Source: an uncultured Bacteroidales bacterium
GTDB lineage: Bacteria; Bacteroidota; Bacteroidia; Bacteroidales; Paludibacteraceae
NCBI GenBank assembly: GCA_902799555.1
Contig: CADCBB010000013.1
Location: 1-50,742 of the forward strand
Direction of reading: 5' to 3'
DNA length: 50,742 bases
The notes under the pieces were generated by a model, which made no database searches, was not told the DNA's origin, and was given only the letters and a program-made list of their open reading frames with translations. Shown piece after piece: positions 1 to 7,404 of this stretch; within the stretch, counting starts at the first letter, position 1, and the number at the start of each line of letters is the position of its first letter. The position numbers were made by a program, and so were the translations under genes.

Positions 1-1
1 G

Positions 2-298
2 TACCTCATCGGTACTCACCGCACCGCTGCAACCACCAATCCGAATTGCACGAGTCTTTATGTGCGCGAGGCAGATACGTACAAGCGTACGTCTCAGCCG
101 ACCAGCTTGGAGCTCGCTAACCGCGCTCGCTTCACCGCTGTATCGGCGGCAATCAAGACCCGTAAAGCGGACTTGATGAAGGTCACCGAGGACGAAGCTG
201 CGTTCATGGCGCAGAAGAATCTGCCGGGCGGCAAGAAGACCCTCAAGGCTTACTACTGGATGGTCTGCGGCGCAGAGTACGACCAGGAGCACGCCTAA
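2..298 (+). CDS. Unrecognised protein, 5'-truncated by the window edge
   Basis: The reading frame is open from base 2 and ends with TAA at 298, so the true start lies outside the window; the GTG at 62 is only an internal codon. About 98 residues are visible. They contain a Tyr/Arg-rich start, a Pro-Thr-Ser step, an Ala/Arg-rich helix (LELANRARFTAVSAA) and a Lys-rich C-terminal stretch. I do not recognise the family. The order of features (YxR, Pro-rich step, A-x-R-x-x-F, a Lys-Thr-Leu/Val helix) resembles the N-terminal half of the protein at 45843-46517, but this is a by-eye similarity. A strong terminator follows 19 bases after the stop, so this is the last gene of its transcript. Confidence 0.6.
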   Translation, partial: YLIGTHRTAATTNPNCTSLYVREADTYKRTSQPTSLELANRARFTAVSAAIKTRKADLMKVTEDEAAFMAQKNLPGGKKTLKAYYWMVCGAEYDQEHA

Positions 299-316
299 GC
301 TGGCCTCTCTCAAAGG

Positions 317-350
317 AAAAATCGCTCATTTCGGGCGATTTTTCTGTTTT
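317..350 (+). terminator. Rho-independent terminator
   Basis: AAAAATCGC (317-325) pairs perfectly with GCGATTTTT (335-343) around a 9-base loop, and a T-rich run follows (to about 363). It ends the transcript of the truncated first gene and separates it from the promoter of the EF-G paralogue. Confidence 0.9.
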
Positions 351-374
351 TATTTCTTTTTTTGGAAAAATTCC

Positions 375-405
375 TTGCATATCTCAAATATTTGTTGTAA
401 ATTTG
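375..405 (+). promoter_or_regulatory. Bacteroidota-type promoter for the EF-G paralogue
   Basis: TTG at 375-377 and TAAATTTG at 398-405 are 20 bp apart. This matches the -33/-7 pattern (TTG, TAnnTTTG) used by the Bacteroidota primary sigma factor. Transcription would begin near 411, giving a leader of about 55 bases. Confidence 0.75.
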
Positions 406-465
406 CAGCCGATTTTGTAGCATTGCGTCTATAAACGAAAATTAAATACCTAAAAAATACACATT

Positions 466-2622
466 ATGGCTAAAGTTTATCAAGCAAATGAGATCAAGAA
501 CGTCGCTATGTTGGGCGGCTCAGGATCCGGTAAGACGACTCTCATGGAGTCTATGTTGTTCGAGTGCGGGGTGATCAAACGCCGCGGATCGATTGAAGCG
601 CAATCGACTGTCTGCGACTATTTCCCGGTTGAGAAAGAGTACGGCTATTCCGTTTTTTCCACGGTTTGTAACATCGAGTTTGAGGGTAAGAAACTCAATA
701 TTATTGACTGCGCAGGTTCTGATGACTTCTGCGGCGGTACGGTTTCTTCCCTTCAGATGTGTGGATCCGCCCTCGTGGTGCTCAGCGCCAACGGCGGTGT
801 AGAGGTAGGTACCCAGAATAACTTCCGCCTCGTCGAGCATGCCAAGAAGCCGCTCGCTTTCGTGATCAATAAATGCGACCATGAGAATGCCGATTTTGAG
901 CGTACCTTCAATCAGCTCAAGGACGTTTTCGGAAATAAATGTACCTTGATCCAATTCCCGGTCAATGCCGGCGCAGGCTTCAATGCCGTGATCGATGTGC
1001 TCAAGGGCAAGATGCTCGTTTGGAAAGCAGAGGGCGGTGCTCCGGAACTCAAGGACATCCCGGCGGAGTACGCAGATCGCGTAGAAGAGATGCGTTCCCA
1101 GCTCTCTGAGGCTGCTGCCGAGGCAGATGAGACGCTCCTCGATAAGTTCCTGGGCGAGGGTCTGACCGACGAAGAGATTATGCAGGGCCTGAAGTCCGTT
1201 TATGCGGACGGTTCGATGTATCCGGTGCTCTGCTGCTCCGCTCTCAAGGATATGGGTGTTCGCCGCTTGATGGACTTCCTCAACGGCATGGCTCCGAGTC
1301 CTGCTAATTTCAGCTATCCGACCGTAGACGGCAAGAAGATCAGCCCGGACGCTAAGGCGCCGACCAGTGTATATGTCTTCAAGACTTCCGTTGAGCCGCA
1401 TATCGGTGAGGTCAACTACTTCCGCGTAATGCAGGGTACGATCCATAACGGTGACGACCTGGAGAACATGGAGCGTGGCTCGAAAGAGCGTATCTCGCAG
1501 CTCTATCAGGTAGCCGGTTCGATCCGTGTGCCGGTAGATGAGCTGGCAGCAGGCGACATCGGAGCGACCGTGAAACTCAAAGATACCCGTACGGGCAATA
1601 CCCTCAATGTCAAGGGTTGTGATCTCCAATATGCGCCGATCAGCTATCCGCAGCCGCGTTACCGCCGCGCTATCAAGCCGGTAACGGAGTCCGATGCTGA
1701 GAAGCTCGCTGCGCTCCTGACGCGTTATCACGAGGAGGATCCGACATGGATCGTAGAGCAGAGTAAAGAGCTCCGTCAGATGATCGTTTCCGGTCAGGGT
1801 GAGTTCCACCTCCGTACCCTCAAATGGCGTCTGGAGAACAACGATAAGATGCCGATCGAGTTCCTCGAACCGAAGATCCCGTATCGTGAGACGATCACCA
1901 AGGCTGCACGTGCCGACTATCGTCATAAGAAGCAGTCCGGTGGTGCCGGTCAGTTCGGTGAGGTGCACCTCATCGTTGAGCCGTACGAGGAGGGTCAGCC
2001 CGTTAAGGAGACCTATAAGTTCGGCAACCAGGAGTATAAGATCTCTGTCAAAGACCAGCAGGAGATCAACCTCGAGTGGGGCGGTAAGCTCATCATTATC
2101 AACTCCATCGTCGGTGGTGCCATCGACGCACGCTTCATCCCGGCTATCGTAAAGGGTATCATGGATCGTATGGAGCAAGGTCCGTTGACCGGTTCGTATG
2201 CACGCGACGTACGCGTCATTATTTATGATGGTAAGATGCACCCGGTTGATTCGAACGAAATCTCCTTCCGTCTCGCAGGACGTAATGCCTTTGCAACCGC
2301 CTTCAAGGAGGCTAACCCGAAGGTATTGGAGCCGGTTTATGACCTCGAGGTATTCGTTCCGAGTGAGATCATGGGTGACGTCATGTCTGACATCAACGGC
2401 CGTCGCGGTATGGTAATGGGTATGGAGACGGAGAAATCCTTCACCCGCCTCAAAGCGCAAGTGCCTTTGAAAGAACTCAGCAGCTATTCTACTACGCTGT
2501 CTTCGCTCACCGGCGGTCGTGCTACCTTCACCATGAGCTTCAACAGCTATCAGCTCGTTCCGGCAGATGTTCAGGAGAAGTTGCTGGCTGCTTATGCTGC
2601 TTCGCAGACGGAAGAAGAGTAA
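466..2622 (+). CDS. EF-G-like translation factor with degenerate GTPase centre (EF-G2 type)
   Basis: 718 residues with full EF-G length and domain order: G domain, domains II and III, domain IV (a KKQSGGAGQFG segment near residue 490) and a domain V tail. The P-loop GGSGSGKTT (17-25) and NKCD (135-138) are intact. Two catalytic parts are altered: the switch I box usually read as ERGIT is EYGYS (58-62), and the switch II DTPGH box is DCAGS (81-85), which puts Ser85 where the catalytic histidine should be. A paralogue of this kind, EF-G2 of gut Bacteroides, has been reported to support translation without GTP hydrolysis. I infer the same role here, in addition to a standard EF-G elsewhere in the genome. 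It has its own promoter and is followed 51 bases later by a WG-repeat lipoprotein, probably co-transcribed. Confidence 0.9.
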   Translation: MAKVYQANEIKNVAMLGGSGSGKTTLMESMLFECGVIKRRGSIEAQSTVCDYFPVEKEYGYSVFSTVCNIEFEGKKLNIIDCAGSDDFCGGTVSSLQMCGSALVVLSANGGVEVGTQNNFRLVEHAKKPLAFVINKCDHENADFERTFNQLKDVFGNKCTLIQFPVNAGAGFNAVIDVLKGKMLVWKAEGGAPELKDIPAEYADRVEEMRSQLSEAAAEADETLLDKFLGEGLTDEEIMQGLKSVYADGSMYPVLCCSALKDMGVRRLMDFLNGMAPSPANFSYPTVDGKKISPDAKAPTSVYVFKTSVEPHIGEVNYFRVMQGTIHNGDDLENMERGSKERISQLYQVAGSIRVPVDELAAGDIGATVKLKDTRTGNTLNVKGCDLQYAPISYPQPRYRRAIKPVTESDAEKLAALLTRYHEEDPTWIVEQSKELRQMIVSGQGEFHLRTLKWRLENNDKMPIEFLEPKIPYRETITKAARADYRHKKQSGGAGQFGEVHLIVEPYEEGQPVKETYKFGNQEYKISVKDQQEINLEWGGKLIIINSIVGGAIDARFIPAIVKGIMDRMEQGPLTGSYARDVRVIIYDGKMHPVDSNEISFRLAGRNAFATAFKEANPKVLEPVYDLEVFVPSEIMGDVMSDINGRRGMVMGMETEKSFTRLKAQVPLKELSSYSTTLSSLTGGRATFTMSFNSYQLVPADVQEKLLAAYAASQTEEE

Positions 2623-2673
2623 CAATAACAATGAGTAATACACTCGATATTTATTCACTAAAACAAAAACATT

Positions 2674-3867
2674 ATGAAAAAATCATTATTTTTCGCAATC
2701 GCGCTCATGAGCGCTGCTATCCTTTCTTCTTGTGGCGGTGACACCCTCACTCCGGAAGGTGACACGACCCAACTCTGGCCTGCAGGCAAGAACAACTCCG
2801 AGAGAATGGGTTACATCAACAAGAGCGGTGATTTCAAAATCGACCCGAAATTCGATGATTGCTCCCTCTTCTCCTGCGGTTATGCCTTGGCTGAAAATGA
2901 CGGTGATATCATGTTCATCGACAAGAGCGGTAAGAAAGTAAAATCCGTTGATAAAGCTGATCTCTATGACGACTATTTCTACTACAACCTCATCCGCTTC
3001 AAAGACGGAGACTATAAAGGTATGTGGAATACGAAGTTCGAAGTAGCTATCCCGGCTGACTACAAGTACCTCGGTGAGGCTACCAAGGACGGTTTGATCG
3101 CTTGCTCGGAGGATAACAAAGAGTACAAGTACATCGACACCAAGGGTAAAACCGCTATCACCGGTGACTTCTATCGCATTTATCCGTTCGTGGACGGTAT
3201 GGCTGTTGTGGTCGAGAAGAACGATGACAACTATCGTTATGGTGTGATCGACAAGAAAGGTAAATACATCATCGAGCCGCAAAAGAACGGCCTGCAGAGC
3301 ATTGGCGAAGGTCTGCTTGGTATGCAGAAGACCAATGGTAAACTCGTTATGATCGACAAAGCCATGAACGAGATCGGTAGCGCCTATGACGGCAGCCACG
3401 GTGTATTCTCCTGCGGCTTGATCGGCGTTTACAAATCCGAAAAGGGTTATGGTTTCATCAACAAGAAGGGTGACGAGATCGTTCCTTGCAAATACGCGAA
3501 TGTTTGGAACTATACCGATAATGTTACTTGGGTAAAGAAAGAATCTGACTCGAACTGGGAAGCAATCGACACCAAAGGTGAGAGCCTCTTTAAAATCAAA
3601 GATGATGAAATGCCGAAAACCGGTTTCCACAACGGCTTGGCGCTCGTTAGTCGCTCTGAGTGGGACAAAGAGAGCTATAAGTTCATCTACTCCTACCGTT
3701 ATGTAGACAAAACCGGAGAGACCGTTTACAAATGGACTCCGGGTGAGGACGAAGATGAAAAGGCTCCGAAGAGCTGGGAAGAGCTCGACCGTGAGAACAT
3801 TATGCGTACCGAGGTGGGCGCTATCGTTCGTGAGATCGAAGAGATGAACGCTTTGATGGTTCGCTAA
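2674..3867 (+). CDS. WG-repeat lipoprotein
   Basis: 397 residues. The N-terminus is a lipoprotein signal peptide with lipobox LSSC and Cys20 as the lipidated residue, so the protein should be anchored in a membrane, probably the outer one. The body carries repeated WG-type units of about 40-50 residues, seen as 'G.IDKKGKYIIEP' and 'GFINKKGDEIVPCKY' phrases. WG repeats form beta-structured scaffolds in Bacteroidota; their ligand is usually unknown. The C-terminal 40 residues are acidic and helical rather than repeated. No promoter of its own is obvious. It converges with queH, and the two stop codons share 4 bases (3864-3867). Confidence 0.85.
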   Translation: MKKSLFFAIALMSAAILSSCGGDTLTPEGDTTQLWPAGKNNSERMGYINKSGDFKIDPKFDDCSLFSCGYALAENDGDIMFIDKSGKKVKSVDKADLYDDYFYYNLIRFKDGDYKGMWNTKFEVAIPADYKYLGEATKDGLIACSEDNKEYKYIDTKGKTAITGDFYRIYPFVDGMAVVVEKNDDNYRYGVIDKKGKYIIEPQKNGLQSIGEGLLGMQKTNGKLVMIDKAMNEIGSAYDGSHGVFSCGLIGVYKSEKGYGFINKKGDEIVPCKYANVWNYTDNVTWVKKESDSNWEAIDTKGESLFKIKDDEMPKTGFHNGLALVSRSEWDKESYKFIYSYRYVDKTGETVYKWTPGEDEDEKAPKSWEELDRENIMRTEVGAIVREIEEMNALMVR

Positions 3868-4430
3868 TGGCTGAACTCGCAGCCGCAGAACAGTTGGTTA
3901 TAGAATCCGTATTCTTTGAGTAGCTCGTTTCTGCGCTCCTGCAATCCCTCTTTGCGCCAGTTCTGCGCCCAGAAGGATATTCCATATTTCAATGCTGCCG
4001 CATTTCCGGCAGCATTGATTTGTTCTAAGCGTTTCCATCGGGACGAAGCCAACGTAGTTGCAAAAAACGCAATCCCTAACTCCTGCGCTTTCTTCGCCGT
4101 CGCTTCCAGCCGGTGATAGAAACACATCTCGCACCGCTTGCCCCGCTCCGGCTCGTTCTCCAAACCCGTCACCGCACATCGCCAAGCGGCATGGTTATAG
4201 TCATCATCAATCCACGTGATACCCAGACTCTCGGCATGCCGCTTACTCTCGTTCTTACGGATCTCATATTCCTCCAAGGGGTAGATATTCGGATTGAAAT
4301 AATAGATCACCGGTTCGATCCCGTGACCCAACATCCATTCCACAATCGCACTCGAGCATGGCGCACAGCACGCATGTAAAAGTACCTTCTTGCACCCCTC
4401 CGGAACTACTATAGCACTCTGTTTTTTCAT
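3864..4430 (-). CDS. queH: Epoxyqueuosine reductase QueH
   Basis: 188 residues from the ATG at 4430; an upstream in-frame ATG at 4469 would run back through the promoter and is rejected. QueH reduces epoxyqueuosine to queuosine in tRNA, the last step of queuosine synthesis, as the non-orthologous alternative to QueG. The family signature is clear: LHACCAPCS near the N-terminus with the paired cysteines, a central GKRCEMCFYHRL motif, a conserved FATTLASSRWK segment, and the C-terminal FCGCEF cysteines. These cysteines bind the Fe-S cluster and non-haem iron in characterised QueH. It diverges from nadE, sharing a 78-bp intergenic region that carries two interleaved promoters, and converges with the WG-repeat lipoprotein. 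Confidence 0.93.
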   Translation of the reverse strand: MKKQSAIVVPEGCKKVLLHACCAPCSSAIVEWMLGHGIEPVIYYFNPNIYPLEEYEIRKNESKRHAESLGITWIDDDYNHAAWRCAVTGLENEPERGKRCEMCFYHRLEATAKKAQELGIAFFATTLASSRWKRLEQINAAGNAAALKYGISFWAQNWRKEGLQERRNELLKEYGFYNQLFCGCEFSH

Positions 4431-4439
4431 AATCGGCGA

Positions 4440-4469
4440 CAAAAGTACAAAAAAATTTTGATATGTCAA
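4440..4469 (-). promoter_or_regulatory. queH promoter
   Basis: On the minus strand TTG (4469-4467) is followed after 19 bp by TACTTTTG (4447-4440), a good -33/-7 pair. The -7 box ends only 9 bases before the queH ATG (4430), so the mRNA must be almost leaderless. The -33 lies inside the region covered by the nadE promoter. Confidence 0.7.
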
Positions 4470-4487
4470 AATATTTTAGTAATTTTG
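4458..4487 (+). promoter_or_regulatory. nadE promoter
   Basis: TTG at 4458-4460 and TAATTTTG at 4480-4487 with a 19-bp spacer. The nadE start codon is at 4509, so the leader is short. It overlaps the oppositely oriented queH promoter by 12 bp, so RNA polymerase probably cannot occupy both at once. Confidence 0.75.
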
Positions 4488-4508
4488 CAGCGCAAAATAC
4501 TAAATACA

Positions 4509-6440
4509 ATGAAAACAAATTTTGGATTTGTACGTGTGGCGGCCGCAGTGCCGACGATCAAAGTGGCCGATTGCCGCTATAACGCCGAGCAGATTCGCGC
4601 GCAGATAGACGAAGCGATCGCGGAAGGCGTAGAGGTGATCTGTTTTCCGGAGTTGAGCCTTACCGGCTATACCTGTGCCGACCTCTTCTTCACCCAAGCT
4701 CTCCAGCAGAGCAGTATGCGTGAGCTCGAGGCCCTCTGTGATTATACTCGCGGCAAAGCGATCATCGTCCTCGTAGGCGCTCCGCTCCAAGTGGATAATG
4801 ACCTCTTTAACTGCGCCTTCGTCATGACCGACGGTGAGGTGCTGGGCGTGGTGCCGAAGATCAACCTGCCCAACACCGGTGAGTTCTACGAGAAGCGTTG
4901 GTTCACTTCCGGCCGTGCCGCACGCGAGTACACACCCGGTGGCGTCGCGCCGCGTATCCCGAAGATTGAGATATGGAGCGGCGAAGTGCCCTTCGGTACC
5001 GACCTGCTCTTCTGCACGCGTAACTACACCTTTGGTATCGAGATATGTGAGGACCTCTGGTCTCCGCTGCCGCCTTCAACCCAGCTGGCGATTCAGGGTG
5101 CAGAGATCATCTTTAACCTCTCGTCCTCCAACTGTATCATCGGTAAGCATATCTTCCGCCGCCAGATGATCAAGCAGCAGAGCGCACGTGTACACTGCGG
5201 ATATGTCTATACCTCTTCCGGCGTAGGTGAGTCCACGACAGACGTGGTCTTTTCGGGCAGTACGTACATTGCCGAGAACGGCGACATCCTCACCGCCGGC
5301 GAGCGTTTCCAACGGGAGAGCACCATGATCATTCAGGAGATCGATATCGAACGCCTGCGTACCGATCGGCAGCGGAATACGAACTTCACCAAAGATAAGA
5401 CCGGCCACTACCGTCATATCAATGTGGCGCCGATCGAGCGGGAAGAAGACATGACCGAGCCGATCCATCGTACCTTCTCGCCGACGCCTTTCCTGCCCAA
5501 AAAAGGCAAGGAAGATCAATACTGCTTGGATGTCTTCTCAATCCAGACCTCCGCTTTGGCACGTCGTTGGGAACATACGCATGCTGAGACGGTTGTGATC
5601 GGTATATCCGGTGGTTTGGATAGTACCCTCGCTTTGCTCGTCTGCGTGCAGACGGCCGACCTGCTGGGCTATGACCGCAGTCGGGTAGTAGGCGTGACGA
5701 TGCCGGGATTCGGAACGAGTGACCGGACGTACCAGAACGCTTTGCAGTTAATGGAAGAACTGGGTATCACGCACCGCGAGATATCGATCTGCGAAGTCAC
5801 GACCCAACATCTCAACGATATCGCCCATAATATGGATATCCATGACGCGACCTACGAGAACGCCCAGGCGCGTGTCCGTACGATGATCCTCATGGATCTG
5901 GCCAACGAACTCAACGGCCTCGTCGTCGGTACGGGAGACCTGAGCGAGCTTGCGCTCGGTTGGTGTACCTATAACGGCGACCAGATGTCGATGTACTCCG
6001 TCAATGCCGGTATTCCTAAGACCCTCGTCAAGTACCTCGTTCGTTATGCGGCAGAGAACCTCTATGGTGAGCCGCTCCGTTCGATCTTACTCGATGTGGT
6101 AGAGACACCTGTTTCGCCGGAGCTGCTGCCGACCGATGAGAACGGACAGATAGCCCAGAAGACCGAAGATAAAGTGGGACCGTACGACCTGCACGATTTC
6201 TTCCTCTATTATTTCCTCCGTTTCGGTTTTACCCGCGAGAAGATCAAATACATGGCCTGCCAGGCTTTCGAAGAGCAGTATGACGAAGCCACGATCGATA
6301 AATGGCTGGCGGTCTTTATGCGCCGTTTCTGCACCCAGCAGTTCAAGCGCTCCGCCATGCCGGACGGACCCAAAGTAGTTAGTGTTTCATTATCTCCCCG
6401 CGGAGACTGGAGAATGCCGTCAGATGCCTGCTGCATATAA
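4509..6440 (+). CDS. nadE: Glutamine-dependent NAD+ synthetase
   Basis: 643 residues from the ATG at 4509, which follows the promoter at the right distance; the in-frame ATG at 4458 lies inside the -33 box and is rejected. It makes NAD+ from nicotinic acid adenine dinucleotide, ATP and glutamine. The N-terminal half is a nitrilase-type glutaminase with the expected Glu-Lys-Cys triad: Glu48 in CFPELSLTGY, Lys in VPKINLPNTGEFYEKRWF, and Cys in GIEICEDLW. The C-terminal half is the synthetase with the pyrophosphate loop GISGGLDSTLAL and a GTGDLSELALGW segment. It is the first gene of a + strand run leading into murB and murA, with a 33-bp gap before murB. Confidence 0.95.
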   Translation: MKTNFGFVRVAAAVPTIKVADCRYNAEQIRAQIDEAIAEGVEVICFPELSLTGYTCADLFFTQALQQSSMRELEALCDYTRGKAIIVLVGAPLQVDNDLFNCAFVMTDGEVLGVVPKINLPNTGEFYEKRWFTSGRAAREYTPGGVAPRIPKIEIWSGEVPFGTDLLFCTRNYTFGIEICEDLWSPLPPSTQLAIQGAEIIFNLSSSNCIIGKHIFRRQMIKQQSARVHCGYVYTSSGVGESTTDVVFSGSTYIAENGDILTAGERFQRESTMIIQEIDIERLRTDRQRNTNFTKDKTGHYRHINVAPIEREEDMTEPIHRTFSPTPFLPKKGKEDQYCLDVFSIQTSALARRWEHTHAETVVIGISGGLDSTLALLVCVQTADLLGYDRSRVVGVTMPGFGTSDRTYQNALQLMEELGITHREISICEVTTQHLNDIAHNMDIHDATYENAQARVRTMILMDLANELNGLVVGTGDLSELALGWCTYNGDQMSMYSVNAGIPKTLVKYLVRYAAENLYGEPLRSILLDVVETPVSPELLPTDENGQIAQKTEDKVGPYDLHDFFLYYFLRFGFTREKIKYMACQAFEEQYDEATIDKWLAVFMRRFCTQQFKRSAMPDGPKVVSVSLSPRGDWRMPSDACCI

Positions 6441-6473
6441 TCTTTCGTAATCCCGAAATAACGTAATAACGTC

Positions 6474-7403
6474 ATGACGATAAAAGAAAATATTTCCTTA
6501 TTACCCTATAACACCTTCGGTATCGATGTCAAAGCCCGCCTCTTCATTGAGTACTACTCGCTGGATGAGTTGCGTCAGGTGCTCCGTGAGCATAAAGGAG
6601 AGCCCATCCTCCATATAGGCCAGGGATCGAACCTCCTTTTCACGCAGGACTTCGACGGTGTCATCCTCCATTCGGGTATGGCGCGGGCGAAATTCCTCGA
6701 TGACAACACCGTAGAAGCGCAAAACGGCTTGCGGCTCGACGATATGATTGCTCAGCTGACCGATATGGGGTACTGCGGTTTGGAGAAACTCAGCCTCATC
6801 CCGGGTGAAGTAGGTGCATCGGCCGTGCAGAACGTCGGCGCCTACGGCGTAGAAGCCAAGGATGTCATCGATCGTGTCTATACCCTCGACGTCGAGACCC
6901 TCGAAGAGCGTGTCTTCACCAATGCCGAGTGTAAGTTTGGTTATAGGGATAGTATTTTCAAGCATGAGCTCAAAGGCAAATATATCGTCACGTCGGTCGT
7001 CTATAAAGTAAAACCCGGTGATGCATCCAAGACCCGCGAAGAGATCATCGCTACCCGTAATGGCAAGTTGCCGAAAGTAGGCGAAGTAGGTTCAGCCGGT
7101 TCGTTCTTCATGAATCCCTTTGTGCCCGAAGAGCAAGCCAACGCGCTCCTCGCCCAATATCCCGACATGCCGCATTACCCCACACCGCAAGGTGTCAAGA
7201 TCCCGGCCGCATGGCTCATCGAACAATGCGGTTGGAAGGGCAAGACCCTCGGCGGCGCACAGGTATGGCCCAAACAGCCGCTCGTCATCGTCAACGCCAG
7301 CCACGCGTCCGCACAAGACATCATCGACCTCGCCGCTCAAGTCAGCGCCAGCGTCAAAGAGAAATTTAATATAGCTATTCACCCCGAAGTAAACTATATC
7401 TGA
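6474..7403 (+). CDS. murB: UDP-N-acetylenolpyruvoylglucosamine reductase
   Basis: 309 residues. MurB is the FAD enzyme that reduces the enolpyruvyl group made by MurA to give UDP-N-acetylmuramate, the second committed step of peptidoglycan synthesis. Visible marks are the N-terminal NTFGIDVKARLF, the FAD-binding stretch LHIGQGSNLLF, LSLIPGEVGASAVQNVGAYG, the catalytic serine in GSAGSFFMNP, and the C-terminal HPEVNYI carrying the catalytic glutamate. It belongs to the short (type I-like) class. The start codon sits in a run of 7-bp-spaced ACG motifs (6446-6479). murA begins two bases after its stop codon, so the two enzymes of the pathway are coupled in one operon. Confidence 0.95.
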   Translation: MTIKENISLLPYNTFGIDVKARLFIEYYSLDELRQVLREHKGEPILHIGQGSNLLFTQDFDGVILHSGMARAKFLDDNTVEAQNGLRLDDMIAQLTDMGYCGLEKLSLIPGEVGASAVQNVGAYGVEAKDVIDRVYTLDVETLEERVFTNAECKFGYRDSIFKHELKGKYIVTSVVYKVKPGDASKTREEIIATRNGKLPKVGEVGSAGSFFMNPFVPEEQANALLAQYPDMPHYPTPQGVKIPAAWLIEQCGWKGKTLGGAQVWPKQPLVIVNASHASAQDIIDLAAQVSASVKEKFNIAIHPEVNYI

Positions 7404-7404
7404 T

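Noticed and set aside
520-2658. A 712-codon open frame antisense to the EF-G paralogue
   Set aside because: It mirrors the whole gene in the complementary codon phase, has no promoter, and its product is Leu/Arg/Thr-rich with no domain. It comes from the codon bias of the real gene. The same holds for the long antisense frame over the WG-repeat gene (2686-3630).
3898-4185. Alternative minus-strand frame inside queH
   Set aside because: It lies entirely within the well-supported queH frame and has no family resemblance.
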